Below, piece by piece: positions 51,011 to 60,289 of a DNA stretch of 64,000 nt (position 1 is its first letter; the number at the start of each line of letters is the position of its first letter). The stretch is from Streptomyces microflavus (GTDB lineage: Bacteria > Actinomycetota > Actinomycetes > Streptomycetales > Streptomycetaceae): positions 434,001-498,000 of the forward strand of contig NZ_BMUG01000006.1 in the NCBI RefSeq assembly GCF_014650075.1. The letters are read 5' to 3'. The position numbers and the translations under genes are program-made. A model generated the notes under the pieces. The model was not told the origin of the DNA, searched no databases, and saw only the letters and a list, made by a program, of their open reading frames with translations.

Positions 51011-52876
51011 TCAGAGCTCCAGGTCGACGTCGAGGCCGACGTTCTGGCCCCGCAGCCAGAAGTCGAGGGCGAGCACCAGTTCGGTCCCCGTGCGGTAGCC
51101 GGGCCGCGGGTCGTCGGCGGTGGCGGCGGCGAGCGCGCCCTCGTCCAGCAGCTCCCGTACCGGCGAGTCCGGGCCCTCGGTGGCGCGCTTGAGGGAGGCC
51201 CGCAGCCCGTCGAGGTAGCGCCGGTCCCGGCTGGTCGGGTACGGGGCCTTCACCCGGTCGGCGATCTCCGGCGGGAGCAGGTCCCGGGTGGCGGCACGCA
51301 GGAGGCTCTTCTCGCGGCCGTCGAACGACTTCATCGCCCAAGGGGTGTTGAAGACGTACTCCACCAGCCGGTGGTCGCAGAACGGCACCCGCACCTCCAG
51401 GCCGACGGCCATGCTGGCCCGGTCCTTGCGGTCCAGCATCCAGGGCAGGAACCGGGTCAGGTGGAGATAGCCGATCTCGCGCATCCGCCGGTCGGCGGCC
51501 GACTCGCCGGTCAGCCGTGGAACTTCGGCGATCGCCTCGTGGTAGCGCTGGGCCCGGTAGCCCTGGAGGTCGATCTTGGCCAGCAGGGCGGGGTCGATCA
51601 GGGATTCGCCGGGGCCGCTGCCGGGCCCGGAGATGCCGGTGCCGAACGGCGGCGCGAGCCACGGGAAGGTGTCCGCCGTGAGGGTGTCGGGGTGGTTGAA
51701 CCAGCGGTAGCCGCCGAAGACCTCGTCGGCCGCCTCGCCGGAGAGCGCGACCGTGCAGTGCCGGCGGACCTCCTGGAAGAGCAGGTAGAGCGAGGTGTCG
51801 CCGTCACCGAGGTCGAACGGCAGGTCGCGGGCGCGCATGATGGCCTCGCGGGCGTCCTGGGCGAGCAGTTGCTCAGGAGAGAGCGTGACGACCTGGTGGT
51901 CGGAGCCGGCGTGCCGGGCCAGCAGCTCCGCGAAGGGCGCGTCGGGGGTACCGCGCCAGTCGTCGGCCCGGAAGTCGTCGCCGTGCCGGTCGAAGTCGAG
52001 GGCGAAGGACCGGATCGGCGGGGCCCCGAGGGCGGTCCGGTGGCGGGCGGCGAGAGCGGTGATGATGCTGGAGTCCAGTCCGCCGGAGAGCAGCGTGCCC
52101 ACCGGGACGTCGGCCACCAGCTGCCGGGCGACGATGTCCTCCAGCAGCTCACGGACCCGGCCGATCGTGGTGTCCAGGTCGTCGGTGTGCTCGTGGGACT
52201 CCACCGCCCAGTAGCGGCGCAGGGTGCTGCCGCCGCGCCCGACCCGGAGGGTGTGGCCGGGGCGCAGCTCGTGCATGCCCTTGTAGACCGCGTGGCCGGG
52301 GGTCTTGGTGAAGCCGAGCAGCTCGGCGAAGCCCTCGGTGTCGATCGCGGGCCGCACCGAGGGATGGGCCAGGATCGCCTTGGGCTCGGAGCCGAACAGC
52401 ACGCCGCCGGGGAGCGGCCAGTAGTAGAGCGGCTTGATCCCCAACCGGTCGCGGACCAGCAGCAGTTCCTCGGTACGGACGTCCCACAGCGCGAAGGCGT
52501 ACATGCCGTTGAGGTGTTCGGTGAAGTCCTCGCCCCACTCCAGGTAGGCGTGCAGGACGACCTCGGTGTCGCTGTCGGTACGGAAGCCGTGCCCGCGGAT
52601 CAGCAACTGCTTGCGCAGCTCCCGGTAGTTGAAGACCTCGCCGGTGTAGCTGATGGCGACGACCGGCTCACCGTCGTGCTCGAAGACCATCGGCTGGCTG
52701 CCGCCCGCCGGGTCGATGACGGAGAGCCTGCGGTGGCCGAGAGCGACCGACCGGCCGAGCCAGAGACCGTGGGCGTCCGGCCCCCGGCAGGCCATGGTGG
52801 CGGTCATCGCGTCGGCCACCGGGGCCGTGACGGGGGCTGCCGGGTCGAAGGAGACCCATCCTGCTGTTCCACACAT
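51011..52876 (-). CDS. asnB: Asparagine synthase-type glutamine amidotransferase
   Basis: A 621-residue AsnB-type enzyme that transfers glutamine ammonia to an adenylated carboxylate. The N-terminal glutaminase begins MCGTAGW with the nucleophile Cys2; the synthetase domain has the ATP-binding SGGLDSS near residue 265 and later EAADEVFGGYRW. It is the last gene of a leftward unit (ligase, thioesterase, MFS, this gene), 42 bases after the MFS gene. It may be a housekeeping asparagine synthetase, or a tailoring enzyme that converts the cluster's acid to a primary amide; sequence alone does not decide. Confidence 0.9.
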   Translation of the reverse strand: MCGTAGWVSFDPAAPVTAPVADAMTATMACRGPDAHGLWLGRSVALGHRRLSVIDPAGGSQPMVFEHDGEPVVAISYTGEVFNYRELRKQLLIRGHGFRTDSDTEVVLHAYLEWGEDFTEHLNGMYAFALWDVRTEELLLVRDRLGIKPLYYWPLPGGVLFGSEPKAILAHPSVRPAIDTEGFAELLGFTKTPGHAVYKGMHELRPGHTLRVGRGGSTLRRYWAVESHEHTDDLDTTIGRVRELLEDIVARQLVADVPVGTLLSGGLDSSIITALAARHRTALGAPPIRSFALDFDRHGDDFRADDWRGTPDAPFAELLARHAGSDHQVVTLSPEQLLAQDAREAIMRARDLPFDLGDGDTSLYLLFQEVRRHCTVALSGEAADEVFGGYRWFNHPDTLTADTFPWLAPPFGTGISGPGSGPGESLIDPALLAKIDLQGYRAQRYHEAIAEVPRLTGESAADRRMREIGYLHLTRFLPWMLDRKDRASMAVGLEVRVPFCDHRLVEYVFNTPWAMKSFDGREKSLLRAATRDLLPPEIADRVKAPYPTSRDRRYLDGLRASLKRATEGPDSPVRELLDEGALAAATADDPRPGYRTGTELVLALDFWLRGQNVGLDVDLEL

Positions 52877-52918
52877 GACGATGTGGCCTCTCTCGGACGT
52901 GGACGTGGTGGTACGGGG

Positions 52919-54391
52919 TCAGACCCGTGCGGCGGACCGCTTGGCCGGCGGCGGGCTGAAGCGCTTGAACGTCCAGGTCGTCCACATCACGACGAGGACG
53001 AGCAGGAAGCTCGCGGCGGTCGCCCAGGCCATGGCGAGGGACCAGTCGGCCGTGGTCGGGCGGTCACCGGCCACCGTGAAGAACAGCGCGCCGATCGCCG
53101 CGACACCGGCGGCGCTGGCGAACTGCTGGGTGGTGGTGAGGATCCCGGAGGCGGTCCCGGCGTCCTGCGGCGGTACGTTGATGAGTGCCGCGCCGAACAG
53201 TGCGGGCAGCACGACACCGTTGCCCGCGCCGACCAGGCAGAGGCAGAACACCACCCACGGCAGGCCGACAGCGGAGTCCGAGACCGCCAACGGCACCGCC
53301 AGCAGGGCCAGTCCGAGCGCGGTCACCCCGCCGGAGACCACCAGGGCGTTCATGCCCCAGCGTGCCGTGAGCCGCCCGCCGATCATCGAGGTGGCGGTGA
53401 ACAGCACACCCATCGGCGAGAACATCAGGCCGGCCTCGAACGGGTCCAGCTTCAGCCCGGACTGCAGGAGCAGCGTCAGGGTGAACATGAAGCTGCCGAA
53501 GTAGAGCATGAACGCCGCGCCCGCGATCACCCCGCCGCGGAAGGAGTCGCTGCGGAACAGCGACAGGACGAGCACCGGATTGCCACCGCGGGCCGCAAGC
53601 GCCCGCTCCCAGTACAGCGTCGCCACCATCACGGGTACGGCCAGGGCCATGCTGACCCAGGTCCAGGCCGGCCAGCCGGAGACATGGCCCATGGTCAGCG
53701 GCACCAGCAGCAGGGCGAGCGCGAACGAGACGCCGACCGCGCCGACCGGGTCGAGGCCGGCCCGGATCCGGCTGACGTGCGCGGGGAGCACCCGCAGCGC
53801 GGCGAACGCGATGACCAGGCAGAACGGCACATTGATCAGGAAGATGGTGCGCCAGCCGAGCCCGGCGAAGTCCGCCGAGATCAGCGCACCGCCGAGCACC
53901 TGTCCTGCGATGGACCCCAGACCGGCGGCGGCGCCGTACCAGGCCATCGCCTTCCCCTTCTTCTCATTGGGGAAGTACGCGGTGATGACGGCCAGGACCG
54001 GCGGCACCATGACCGCCCCGGCAAGACCCTGGGCCAGGCGGGCGGCGATCAACTGCCCGGGGTTGACGGCCAGTCCGCACAGCAGCGAGGTGAACCCGAA
54101 GGCGAGCGTGCCGATGATGAACAGCAGGCGGTGGCCGTAGCGGTCACCCAGTCGGCCCGCGGTGATCATCCCGCCCGCGTACGCGAACGCGTAACCCCCG
54201 ACGATGAGTTCGAGCGCCGCCGGGTCGGCGTTGATGCTGCTCTCCAGGGAGGGAGCGGCCACGTTCACCACGAAGAAGTCGAACTGGGCGAAGAACATCG
54301 CCGACAGCAGGACGAGCAACACCGGCCCGGTGCGCAGCAGGAGGGGAGGAGCCGCCGTCTCGGGCTCGTGCGGGTCGTGAAGCGTGGTCAT
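52919..54391 (-). CDS. DHA2-family MFS exporter
   Basis: A 490-residue transporter with about 14 membrane helices of the EmrB/QacA drug:H+ antiporter group. The loop 2-3 motif GRLGDRYGHRLLF and motif C region (GLGSIAGQVLGGAL) are present. ATG at 54391 follows GAGGAG; the frame is open far upstream but that part is antisense-like low-complexity. Located inside the 51-62 kb cluster, it probably exports the product or gives self-resistance. Confidence 0.92.
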   Translation of the reverse strand: MTTLHDPHEPETAAPPLLLRTGPVLLVLLSAMFFAQFDFFVVNVAAPSLESSINADPAALELIVGGYAFAYAGGMITAGRLGDRYGHRLLFIIGTLAFGFTSLLCGLAVNPGQLIAARLAQGLAGAVMVPPVLAVITAYFPNEKKGKAMAWYGAAAGLGSIAGQVLGGALISADFAGLGWRTIFLINVPFCLVIAFAALRVLPAHVSRIRAGLDPVGAVGVSFALALLLVPLTMGHVSGWPAWTWVSMALAVPVMVATLYWERALAARGGNPVLVLSLFRSDSFRGGVIAGAAFMLYFGSFMFTLTLLLQSGLKLDPFEAGLMFSPMGVLFTATSMIGGRLTARWGMNALVVSGGVTALGLALLAVPLAVSDSAVGLPWVVFCLCLVGAGNGVVLPALFGAALINVPPQDAGTASGILTTTQQFASAAGVAAIGALFFTVAGDRPTTADWSLAMAWATAASFLLVLVVMWTTWTFKRFSPPPAKRSAARV

Positions 54392-54557
54392 GGCACTCCT
54401 CGGGGCCAGTGCGGCCCGGCGGCTGGGACGGACGGGGACGGGTCTTGTACGGGGGCGGAGCGGGGTCTCGTACGGGAGCGGCGCGAGGCCGCGCGGGGTG
54501 GGCGCGGGGCGGTACGAGGGTGCGGGCAGGAGGGGCGCGGGCGGTCGTGCCGGCGGG

Positions 54558-55010
54558 TCAGCCGCGCTTCCGCCTCCCGTGGATCGCACACGTGATCCGT
54601 GCGGTGCAGACCCGGCGGCCCGCCTCGTCGGTGATGACGACCTCGTAACTGGCCGTGGTCCCACCCAGGTGCAGGGCCGTCGCCACGCCGGTCACGGTGC
54701 CCGAGCGCACCGGCAGGTGGTGGGTGGCGTTGATGTCCACCCCCACGGCGATCCGGCCCTCCCCGGCGTGCAGCGCCGCGCCCAGCGAGCCGAGCGACTC
54801 GGCGAGGACGGCGGAGGCGCCGCCGTGCAGCATGTGCTGCAACTGGGTGTTGCCGCTGACCGGCATGGTCGCCACCACCCGCCGGGGGGCGGCCTCCAGG
54901 AAGGTCATGCCCATCCGGCCGGCCAGGGTGCCGGCGCCGGCCTCGTTCACCCAGGCCGCGGCGGCCTCCGGGCCCGCCTCGGGGGTGGGCGGCGCGGCGA
55001 AGGTGGTCAT
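54558..55010 (-). CDS. PaaI-type hotdog-fold thioesterase
   Basis: A 150-residue hotdog thioesterase: the LQHMLHGGASAVLAESLGSL helix and loop with HGG near residue 62 and the acidic catalytic Glu following, then VGVDINATHHLPV and the terminal strand. ATG at 55010 overlaps the ligase gene end by four bases, so the two are translationally coupled. It likely releases an acyl group from CoA or ACP in the cluster pathway, either as product release or as proofreading of the ligase. Confidence 0.9.
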   Translation of the reverse strand: MTTFAAPPTPEAGPEAAAAWVNEAGAGTLAGRMGMTFLEAAPRRVVATMPVSGNTQLQHMLHGGASAVLAESLGSLGAALHAGEGRIAVGVDINATHHLPVRSGTVTGVATALHLGGTTASYEVVITDEAGRRVCTARITCAIHGRRKRG

Positions 55011-56722
55011 GCCGGGACCGCCGTCGGGTCGTGATCCGCTGACACCGTTACGGCCACTGCCTTCGGGTCGGCCGGCCGGTACGTCTCCAAGGCGGCGTAC
55101 TTATCGCGCAGTTGGCGCTTCAGGACCTTGCCGGTCGGGCCGAGCGGGATCGCTTCGGGAGTGGGCGCGATCTCCAGCAGGGCCAGTCGCGGCTGGCCGG
55201 CCCGGTCCAGGGCCGCGTTGGCTCGCCGTAACAGGTCCTCGGCCGTCGCCTCCTGACGTAGCGTCACAATGGCTGCCGCCACGGTCCGGCCGCGATCCTT
55301 GGCGGCGACCACCGAGCAGTCCGCCAGCTCCTCGACGGCGAGCAGCAGCTCCTCCTCCATCAGCGCCGAGTAGCCGTCGCCCGCCTCGGTCCTGATCCGG
55401 TCGACCGCCCGGTCCACGTGGAAGAACTCACCGTCGGCCGAGCGGCGCACGAGGTCGCCGGAGAGCCAGTAGCCGGCGAGCATCGTGCGGTACGTGGTGT
55501 CGGAGTCGTTCCAGTAGCCGTGCGCGAGCGCCTCGCTGCGGACCCCGAGCAGGCCCACCTCGTCCGCCGCGGCCTCGGTGCCGTCCTCCCGCAGGACCGC
55601 GACCTCGGCGATCGGCACCCGGGTGCCGAGATGCCGGGCCAGGGCGGGGGAGTCGGGGGTGAGCACGCGGCGCAGCGCCGCCCAGCCCAGCTCGGAGGAG
55701 CCCAGGCCGTCGTCGACGACCGAGCCCGGCGTACGGGTGCCGTCGGGCTCGGCGGTGTGCCCCAGCCGCATCAGCCGGCGCATGTGCGCGTCGTGGCCGC
55801 AGTCGCCGAGGTTCACCCACACCGCGACGGAGTCGAAGTCCGCCGGATCGGGGTCGTGCGTCGCCAGGTGCGACAGCGCCTCGTTGAAGGCCAGCACGAC
55901 GTTCGGCCGGTGGGTGGCGCAGCCGCGTGCGATGCCGGGGCCGGTCGGGTCGGACCAGCCGACCGTGGGCGCCCCGGCCAGCAGCGAGTAGAAGGTGAAG
56001 GCGATGGCGCTGGAGTGCGACTGCGGAGCTCCGGCGAGTACGAGGGAGCCTTCCCGCTCCGGGTGGTTGATCAGCCGGTAGCGGGCGCCCGCGACGCTCT
56101 GCCGGTGCGCCCAGACGACCGGCTTGGGGTCGCCGGTGGTGCCGGAGGAGTGGCAGATGACGACCGGGTCGTCGTCCCCGTGCCGGTACAGCTGGGAGGG
56201 GATCGGGGCGCGGGCGCCGAGGGCGCCCACCTCCTCGTCCAGGGCGGTCCACCGCAGCTCGGGAAGCCCGCGCTCACGCCCGGCGAGCCGGGCGAGCCGC
56301 TCCCCGTCCGTGAACAGGCCCACCGAGCCGGTGCGGCCGACCAGGCCGAGGGCGAGTTCGGGCCGCATCCGGCCGTTGATCAGTACGCCGATCGCACCGA
56401 TGCGGGCCAGCGCGGTCAGATGCACCTGGTACGCGAAGGTGTCGGCCAGGTAGACCGACACCCGGTCGCGCGGCCCCACCCCCCGGTCCAGGTACCAGGC
56501 CGACCAGGCATCCGCCAGGGCGTCCAGGTCGCGGAGGCTGAACTCCGTCCGAGGGGTGCCGTCCAGGCCGGCCAGCGGCAGGTCGGCGAGCAGCACCGGC
56601 CGGTCGGCGGCGGGGTTCGTCTCCGCGGCGATCCGCCAGGCGTTGCCACCGCCGAGACCGGGGAGCTCCGCGAGCCGGAGACGTGCTTCGGGGGACAGCA
56701 GCGTTGTGGAGGTGAGCGGCAT
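55007..56722 (-). CDS. Acyl-adenylating ligase (AMP-binding enzyme)
   Basis: A 571-residue ANL-superfamily enzyme. The P-loop is CHSSGTTGDPKPVVWAH near residue 185, A5 DGLGSSELGW, A7 SGDLVRRSADGEFFHVDR and the C-terminal Lys in GPTGKVLKRQL. It activates a carboxylic acid as acyl-AMP and passes it to CoA or a carrier protein; there is no fused carrier. ATG at 56722 follows AGGGGAA; the upstream open extension is not needed. It is the first gene of the leftward transcript and divergent from the ACP-adenylation fusion gene. Confidence 0.9.
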   Translation of the reverse strand: MPLTSTTLLSPEARLRLAELPGLGGGNAWRIAAETNPAADRPVLLADLPLAGLDGTPRTEFSLRDLDALADAWSAWYLDRGVGPRDRVSVYLADTFAYQVHLTALARIGAIGVLINGRMRPELALGLVGRTGSVGLFTDGERLARLAGRERGLPELRWTALDEEVGALGARAPIPSQLYRHGDDDPVVICHSSGTTGDPKPVVWAHRQSVAGARYRLINHPEREGSLVLAGAPQSHSSAIAFTFYSLLAGAPTVGWSDPTGPGIARGCATHRPNVVLAFNEALSHLATHDPDPADFDSVAVWVNLGDCGHDAHMRRLMRLGHTAEPDGTRTPGSVVDDGLGSSELGWAALRRVLTPDSPALARHLGTRVPIAEVAVLREDGTEAAADEVGLLGVRSEALAHGYWNDSDTTYRTMLAGYWLSGDLVRRSADGEFFHVDRAVDRIRTEAGDGYSALMEEELLLAVEELADCSVVAAKDRGRTVAAAIVTLRQEATAEDLLRRANAALDRAGQPRLALLEIAPTPEAIPLGPTGKVLKRQLRDKYAALETYRPADPKAVAVTVSADHDPTAVPA

Positions 56723-57152
56723 CGATTCCCCTGGCCTCGGTCGGACGAACTCTCTGGACGGACGGGCTCTCCGGACGGACGGCGAAATCCGCCGTGCGAC
56801 GCGCGTCGGCCGACGCGCCGGACCTGCGGAGCGCCGGTCCGTCATGGCAGCGCGTGCAGAAGTTACAAGGCCTCTCTCCGCCATTGCCATCGCCCGTCGA
56901 AAGTGCGTCAGGTCGAGATCCACGTAAGGGCGTTGTGCCGGAAATGCCTTGTAATGCCTTGTTCCACAGCCCCGTTGTGGTCGACCGATCGGCCGAAAGG
57001 TATCTGTGCGCGGCTGAAACGGACTTGACGAACTCAGTGCGGGGGCGCTGACGGGCCGAGGCCCGCCCGGCTACGTTCCTGCCGAATTCCTCCGGAGCCG
57101 ACCGGAAGCCGTGGCTGCCGGCCGTCGTGCAGCCCGACAAGGAGCGCGTCGC
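56723..57152. other. Divergent promoter region of the biosynthetic cluster
   Basis: 430 bases without a gene. It carries a perfect tandem decamer AATGCCTTGT (56943-56952 and 56953-56962), bracketed by GGAA-like and TTCC sequences. An inverted copy of its octamer, TTACAAGG, lies at 56863-56870, facing CCTTGTAA at 56947-56954. These are candidate sites for a regulator that controls both arms of the cluster; no regulator gene lies within the cluster. Confidence 0.55.
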
Positions 57153-59156
57153 GTGTCGCCTGAACGGATATCCGATGCCGTGGAGCGGCTGCGCCACATC
57201 GTGGCATCCGTCCTCGAACTGGACCTCGCGGAGGTGCCGGCCGAGGCCTCCTTCCACCGCGACCTGAAGATGGACTCGCTGGAGAAGGTCGAGTTCGCGG
57301 CCCGGGTCGAGTGGGCCTTCGGAGTCGCACTGAGCGACGAGGAGGCGAGCGGCATCGACAGCGCCCTCGCCGCCGCCGTCCTGCTGGACGCCCGGCTCTC
57401 GCTCCCGGCGGGGGCGGGCATCGCGGGTTCGGCCCCGGAGGCTGCCCGGTCCGCCGGGGGACCGCCTGCGGCGCTCCGGTCCGCGCCTGCCGCGCTCCGG
57501 TCCGTCCCGTCCTCGACCGTCCCGGCCCAGCACTCCACCCCGCCCTCGGCTGCCCGTCTCCGGGCGACACCAGCCTCGCCTGCCCCGTTCCCGTTCCCGT
57601 CTCCGCCCGCACCCTCCTCGGCCCGGCGCCCCGCTCCGTCCCCGCCCGCCGCCATCGACCTGGTCGACCGGCTGACCGGCCGCCACCTCGCCGCCGGCCG
57701 CGGAGACCGTACGGCCTACTTCGACCCCGACCTCGGCGCCGTCTCCTACCGGGCCCTGCACGAGGCCGCCCGAGGCTACGCCGGTGCGCTGCTCGCCCAG
57801 GGCATCGCCCCCGGCGCCCGCGCCCTCGTCGTCGCCGAGGACTCCGCGGCCACCGTCGCCGCGGTCCTCGGCCTCTGGTGGCACGGCTGCGTACCCGTCC
57901 CGGTCAGCCCGATGCTCGACGAGGCCGCCCTCCACCTCGCCGCCGCCGACTGCGCGGCCCAGGTCATCCACCTCGACACCGCGCCGGCCGACCCGCCCGC
58001 CGGGACGGTGCTGCTCACGGGCGACGCCGTACGCACCGGCATCCGCACCGGCCACCCCAACGCGGCGAACCGCCCCGACCTCGCCCGGCCCTCCACCGGA
58101 CACCTCCCCGGCCGGACCGCCCTGATCCAGTACACCTCCGGCAGCACCGGCCGGCCCAAGGGCGTCCGGCACGCCACCTCCGCGATCACCGCCATGCTGG
58201 ACGGCTTCGGCTCCCTGCTCGCCCTGCGCGCCGACGACACCGTGCTCTCCACCGCCCGGATGTCCTTCGGCTACGGATTCGGCAGCTCCGTCCTGTGCGC
58301 CCTCGACGCCGGGGCCACCACCGCACTGATCCGCGGGGCCGTCGACCCGCACACCGTCCGGGCCGCGCTGCGCCGCCACCGCCCCACCGTGCTCTGCTCC
58401 GTCCCCCGCCTCTACGCGGCGCTCCTCGACCCGCTCCACCCCGGGGACGACGCGGTCGCCGCGCTGCGCCTGTGCCTGACCGCCGGTGAGAACTGCCCGG
58501 CCGACCTCAACCACCGTATCCAGGAAGTCTTCGGCGCCCCGGTGATGAACTGCCTCGGCGCCACCGAGGTCATGCACGTCGTCGTCGCGACCCCACCGGA
58601 CCGCCCGATGCCCGGCCGGGCCGGTCTGGCCGTCCCCGGCGCCACCGCCACCGTCCGGGACGAGCACGGCCGGCCGGTGCCCGACGGCACCGAAGGGCGC
58701 CTGCACATCGCCGGACCCACCGTGGCGCTCGGCTACCTCGACCGGCCTGACGACGACCGGACCACCTTCGCCGACGGCGGTGCCTACACCGGCGATCTGG
58801 TCCGCCGTGAGGCCGACGGCACCCTGACCCACCTCTGCCGGGCCGACGACATCCTCAACCTCGGCGGCTACAAGGTGCCGCCCGCCGAGATCGAGGCGGT
58901 GCTCCGTACCGTCGCCGGCATCCGCGACTGCGCCGTCGTCGGCGGCCCCGACGCCGACGGCCTGGAATGTGCCGTCGCCTTCGTCGTCCCGGAGACCGGA
59001 GCCGACGAGGAAACGATTCGCCGCGCCCTCCGGGCAGCGGTCCGCGCCGACCTCGCCCTCTACAAACGCCCGGCCCGGGTCGAGTTCGTCAGCGCACTGC
59101 CGGCCACGGCCACCGGCAAGGTGGCCGCCTACAGATTGCGTGAGCAGGCATCATGA
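57153..59156 (+). CDS. Acyl carrier protein-adenylation fusion
   Basis: A 667-residue two-domain protein. Residues about 5-90 are an acyl carrier domain with the phosphopantetheine Ser in MDSLEKVEF near residue 44. A Pro/Ala/Ser-rich linker (about 95-165) joins it to an ANL adenylation domain at about 170-660: P-loop YTSGSTGRPKGV, NCLGATEVMH, YTGDLVRREADG, NLGGYKVPPAE, and Lys in TATGKVAAYRL. The adenylation part looks like benzoate-CoA-ligase relatives, so an aryl or short acyl starter may be loaded onto the fused carrier. GTG at 57153 has AAGGAG eight bases upstream. It starts the rightward operon and overlaps the ketosynthase gene by four bases. Confidence 0.92.
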   Translation: MSPERISDAVERLRHIVASVLELDLAEVPAEASFHRDLKMDSLEKVEFAARVEWAFGVALSDEEASGIDSALAAAVLLDARLSLPAGAGIAGSAPEAARSAGGPPAALRSAPAALRSVPSSTVPAQHSTPPSAARLRATPASPAPFPFPSPPAPSSARRPAPSPPAAIDLVDRLTGRHLAAGRGDRTAYFDPDLGAVSYRALHEAARGYAGALLAQGIAPGARALVVAEDSAATVAAVLGLWWHGCVPVPVSPMLDEAALHLAAADCAAQVIHLDTAPADPPAGTVLLTGDAVRTGIRTGHPNAANRPDLARPSTGHLPGRTALIQYTSGSTGRPKGVRHATSAITAMLDGFGSLLALRADDTVLSTARMSFGYGFGSSVLCALDAGATTALIRGAVDPHTVRAALRRHRPTVLCSVPRLYAALLDPLHPGDDAVAALRLCLTAGENCPADLNHRIQEVFGAPVMNCLGATEVMHVVVATPPDRPMPGRAGLAVPGATATVRDEHGRPVPDGTEGRLHIAGPTVALGYLDRPDDDRTTFADGGAYTGDLVRREADGTLTHLCRADDILNLGGYKVPPAEIEAVLRTVAGIRDCAVVGGPDADGLECAVAFVVPETGADEETIRRALRAAVRADLALYKRPARVEFVSALPATATGKVAAYRLREQAS

Positions 59157-60289
59157 CGTGGGACATCACAGGGATGGGAGCGGTCGCCTGCAACGGCACC
59201 ACCCCGTCGGAGATCTTCGACGCGCTCTGCGCGGGCCGCGACGGCCGAGGACCGCTCCAGGTCTTCGACCACGACAAGTACCGTGCCCGGAACGCCTACG
59301 AGATCACCGACCGGGCCCGCCCCGGCGTCGACGAACCCGGCCGCGCCACCCGCTGGCTCATCACCGCGATCGACCAGGCCCTCGCCGACGCGGGCCACCC
59401 GCGCGATCTCGCCGAGGTGCCGGTCCTGGTCGGCACCACCCTCCAGGAGCAGCGCAGCGCCGAACTCTGGTGGCGCCACGGCACCGCCCTCGACCCCGCC
59501 GACCTGCACTTCGGCACCGCGCTGCGGGAGGAGTACGGAGCCGCCCGCACCTACACCTTCGCCAACGCCTGCGCGGCCAGTCTCTACGCGCTCGCCATGG
59601 CCACCGACCTGATCGAACTCGGCGAGGCCGACACCGTCGTGGTGGCGGGCACCGACGCCATCGGCGAGAGCGCCTTCGGCACCCTGGACCGGGTCCAGAA
59701 CGACGTGCCCGACGCGCTGCGCCCCTTCGACCGCTCCCACCGCGGCATGCTGATGGGCGAGGGCGCCGTCGCCGTGGTACTCACCCGCGCCGCCGCCCCC
59801 GGCCGCCCGGTCCACGCCCGGCTGCGCTCCGTCGGCGTCAACTGCGACGCCCAGCACTCCACCGCCCCCGACCCGGAGGGCATCACCCGCGTCCTGCGCG
59901 ACGCCTACCGGCTGGCCGGGGCCGCACCCGAGGAGATCGACCTCGTCATGCTGCACGGCAGCGGCACCCCGAAGAACGACTCCACCGAGGCCGCCGTGCT
60001 CTCCCGGATCTTCCCTCCCGGGAGCGGGCCGCTGATGACCGCCGTCAAGTCGATGACCGGCCACACCCTCGGAGGCTCCGGCCTGCTCAGCCTGACGATG
60101 GCCGTGCTCGCCCTCCAGCGGGGCCAGGTGCCGCCCGTGCTCGGCCTCACCGACCCGATCGAGGAGGCGGAAGGCCTGCGACTCGTACGTGAACACGCCG
60201 CCACCGCACCACAATTGACGCTGGCCCAGGTCGACGCGTTCGGCTTCGGCGGGATCAACGCCGCCGCGATCCTGGAGGCAGCGCGATGA
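59153..60289 (+). CDS. Beta-ketoacyl-ACP synthase, catalytically complete
   Basis: A 378-residue condensing enzyme of the FabF/KAS II-like group. The active-site Cys lies in FANACAASLYAL near residue 144, the first His in LHGSGTPKND near residue 265, and Lys and second His in VKSMTGHTLGGSG near residue 300. It is slightly shorter than FabF (about 410). ATG at 59153 overlaps the ACP-ligase stop, and its end overlaps the next gene by four bases. It should extend the loaded acyl group with malonyl-ACP, probably as partner of the degenerate ketosynthase encoded next. Confidence 0.92.
   Translation: MTWDITGMGAVACNGTTPSEIFDALCAGRDGRGPLQVFDHDKYRARNAYEITDRARPGVDEPGRATRWLITAIDQALADAGHPRDLAEVPVLVGTTLQEQRSAELWWRHGTALDPADLHFGTALREEYGAARTYTFANACAASLYALAMATDLIELGEADTVVVAGTDAIGESAFGTLDRVQNDVPDALRPFDRSHRGMLMGEGAVAVVLTRAAAPGRPVHARLRSVGVNCDAQHSTAPDPEGITRVLRDAYRLAGAAPEEIDLVMLHGSGTPKNDSTEAAVLSRIFPPGSGPLMTAVKSMTGHTLGGSGLLSLTMAVLALQRGQVPPVLGLTDPIEEAEGLRLVREHAATAPQLTLAQVDAFGFGGINAAAILEAAR

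Noticed and set aside
51371..54595. A 1,074-codon open frame across asnB and the MFS gene
   Set aside because: Antisense to two genes with complete catalytic and membrane motifs; its product is low-complexity.
56274..58832. An 852-codon leftward frame spanning the divergent promoter region
   Set aside because: It overlaps two recognised ligases in the wrong frame or strand, and its product is Gly/Arg/Val-rich without motifs.
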